15,898 nucleotides of DNA, from positions 3,338-19,235 of the forward strand of contig CAIFEU010000016.1 of assembly GCA_903789505.1 (NCBI GenBank), given 5' to 3'. The notes below the pieces were generated by a model. That model made no database searches and was not told where the DNA came from. It worked only from the letters and a program-made list of their open reading frames with translations. The stretch is from an uncultured Coriobacteriales bacterium. Lineage in GTDB: Bacteria; Actinomycetota; Coriobacteriia; Coriobacteriales; UMGS124. Below, in pieces: positions 15,356 to 15,898 of the stretch (its first letter is position 1; each line of letters starts with the position of its first letter). The translations under genes and the position numbers were made by a program.

Positions 15356-15898
15356 GTGGCACGGTCGAGCGACGTGCTGGTCATAATCCCCGCCCACAAC
15401 GAGGAGGGCGGGATTCTCGACGTCGTCGAGGGCGTCCTTGCCGTGCGTCCTGCCGTTGACTACGTCGTCGTCAACGACGGGTCCAGCGACGGGACCGGCC
15501 GCCTCTGCCATGATAACGGCGTCAACGTCATCGACCTTCCCACAAACCTCGGCCTGGCGGGCGCCTTTCGCACGGGGATGAAGTACGCCGACCGACACGG
15601 CTATCGCTTCGCGGTGCAGGTCGACGCCGACGGTCAGCATGACCCCTCCGTCATTCCCGAGATGCGCGAGCGCGCGATTCAGGGCGCGAACATAGTCCTG
15701 GGGACGAGGGCCTTGGGCGAGGGGCGGCGCATGTCTATGCGTGCGCTTGGCTCGAGACTCATCAGCGCCGTCATGTTCCTGATTACGGGTAAGCACATCA
15801 GCGATCCCACCTGCGGGCTGCGCCTCTTCGACGCGCCGATCATCGCGGACTTTGCCCGCCGCTCGTACTTCTCTCCCGAGCCCGACCCGATTGCCCAC
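15356..15898 (+). CDS. Family 2 glycosyltransferase, C-terminal part missing
   Basis: The first 181 codons of a GT-A type transferase, open to the window edge. IIPAHNEE (10-17), VVVNDGSSDGT (37-47, D41) and the metal-binding VDADGQHDP (89-97, DxD at D90-D92) are those of family 2 enzymes. The later DPTCGLRLFD (150-159) is typical of the dolichol-phosphate-mannose-synthase-like branch, which moves sugars onto polyprenyl phosphate or growing surface glycans at the inner membrane face. The donor and acceptor are not evident. The GTG start at 15356 has GGGGGGAG about seven bases upstream. Its position after rmlA and the tRNA cluster suggests the edge of a polysaccharide locus. Whether C-terminal membrane helices follow cannot be seen. 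Confidence 0.88.
   Translation, partial: MARSSDVLVIIPAHNEEGGILDVVEGVLAVRPAVDYVVVNDGSSDGTGRLCHDNGVNVIDLPTNLGLAGAFRTGMKYADRHGYRFAVQVDADGQHDPSVIPEMRERAIQGANIVLGTRALGEGRRMSMRALGSRLISAVMFLITGKHISDPTCGLRLFDAPIIADFARRSYFSPEPDPIAH

Overview
The window looks like a chromosome segment of a high-GC actinobacterium, most probably a member of the Coriobacteriia (Olsenella/Atopobiaceae-like). The basis is a strongly GC-biased third codon position, tRNA genes that encode their CCA ends, a pgk-tpiA glycolytic pair with secG close by, and a T-box leader with actinobacterial features. The taxon is an inference; no rRNA is present.

Layout. 1-921: a calcineurin-like metallophosphoesterase. 1092-3087: overlapping pgk and tpiA, closed by a strong terminator. 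3174-5162 (minus): a sodium/solute symporter whose 450-nt leader is a T-box riboswitch with a UAC (tyrosine) specifier, a terminator-like hairpin and a hairpin that can cover the ribosome binding site. 5367-5618: secG. 5724-5814: tRNA-Leu(GAG). 5890-9366: a signalling pair, namely a PAS/GAF sensor with a SpoIIE/RsbU-type PP2C phosphatase and then one protein that fuses a STAS antagonist domain to an RsbW-like kinase domain. 9453-11163 (minus): ogt and a LysR regulator. 11578-12222: a YczE-like membrane protein gene broken by an in-frame TAA. 12396-13306: two identical tRNA-Val(GAC) genes around about 760 bp of decayed DNA. 13632-14528: rmlA. 14738-15054: tRNA-Gly, tRNA-Cys, tRNA-Gly. 15356-end: a family 2 glycosyltransferase cut by the window edge.

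How the parts work together. The left third is housekeeping (lower glycolysis, protein secretion). The transporter leader ties amino acid uptake to tRNA charging. The phosphatase plus the STAS-kinase fusion form a compact partner-switching circuit in which kinase and antagonist share one chain, and no sigma factor lies next to them. The right third is tRNA-rich, carries gene remnants, and ends in nucleotide-sugar and glycosyltransferase genes that suggest surface polysaccharide synthesis.

The most notable points are the tyrosine-type T-box on a symporter, the STAS-kinase fusion, the nonsense-interrupted YczE gene beside an intact LysR gene, and the relic between the duplicated tRNA-Val genes. 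I saw no CRISPR array, insertion sequence, transposase or integrase.
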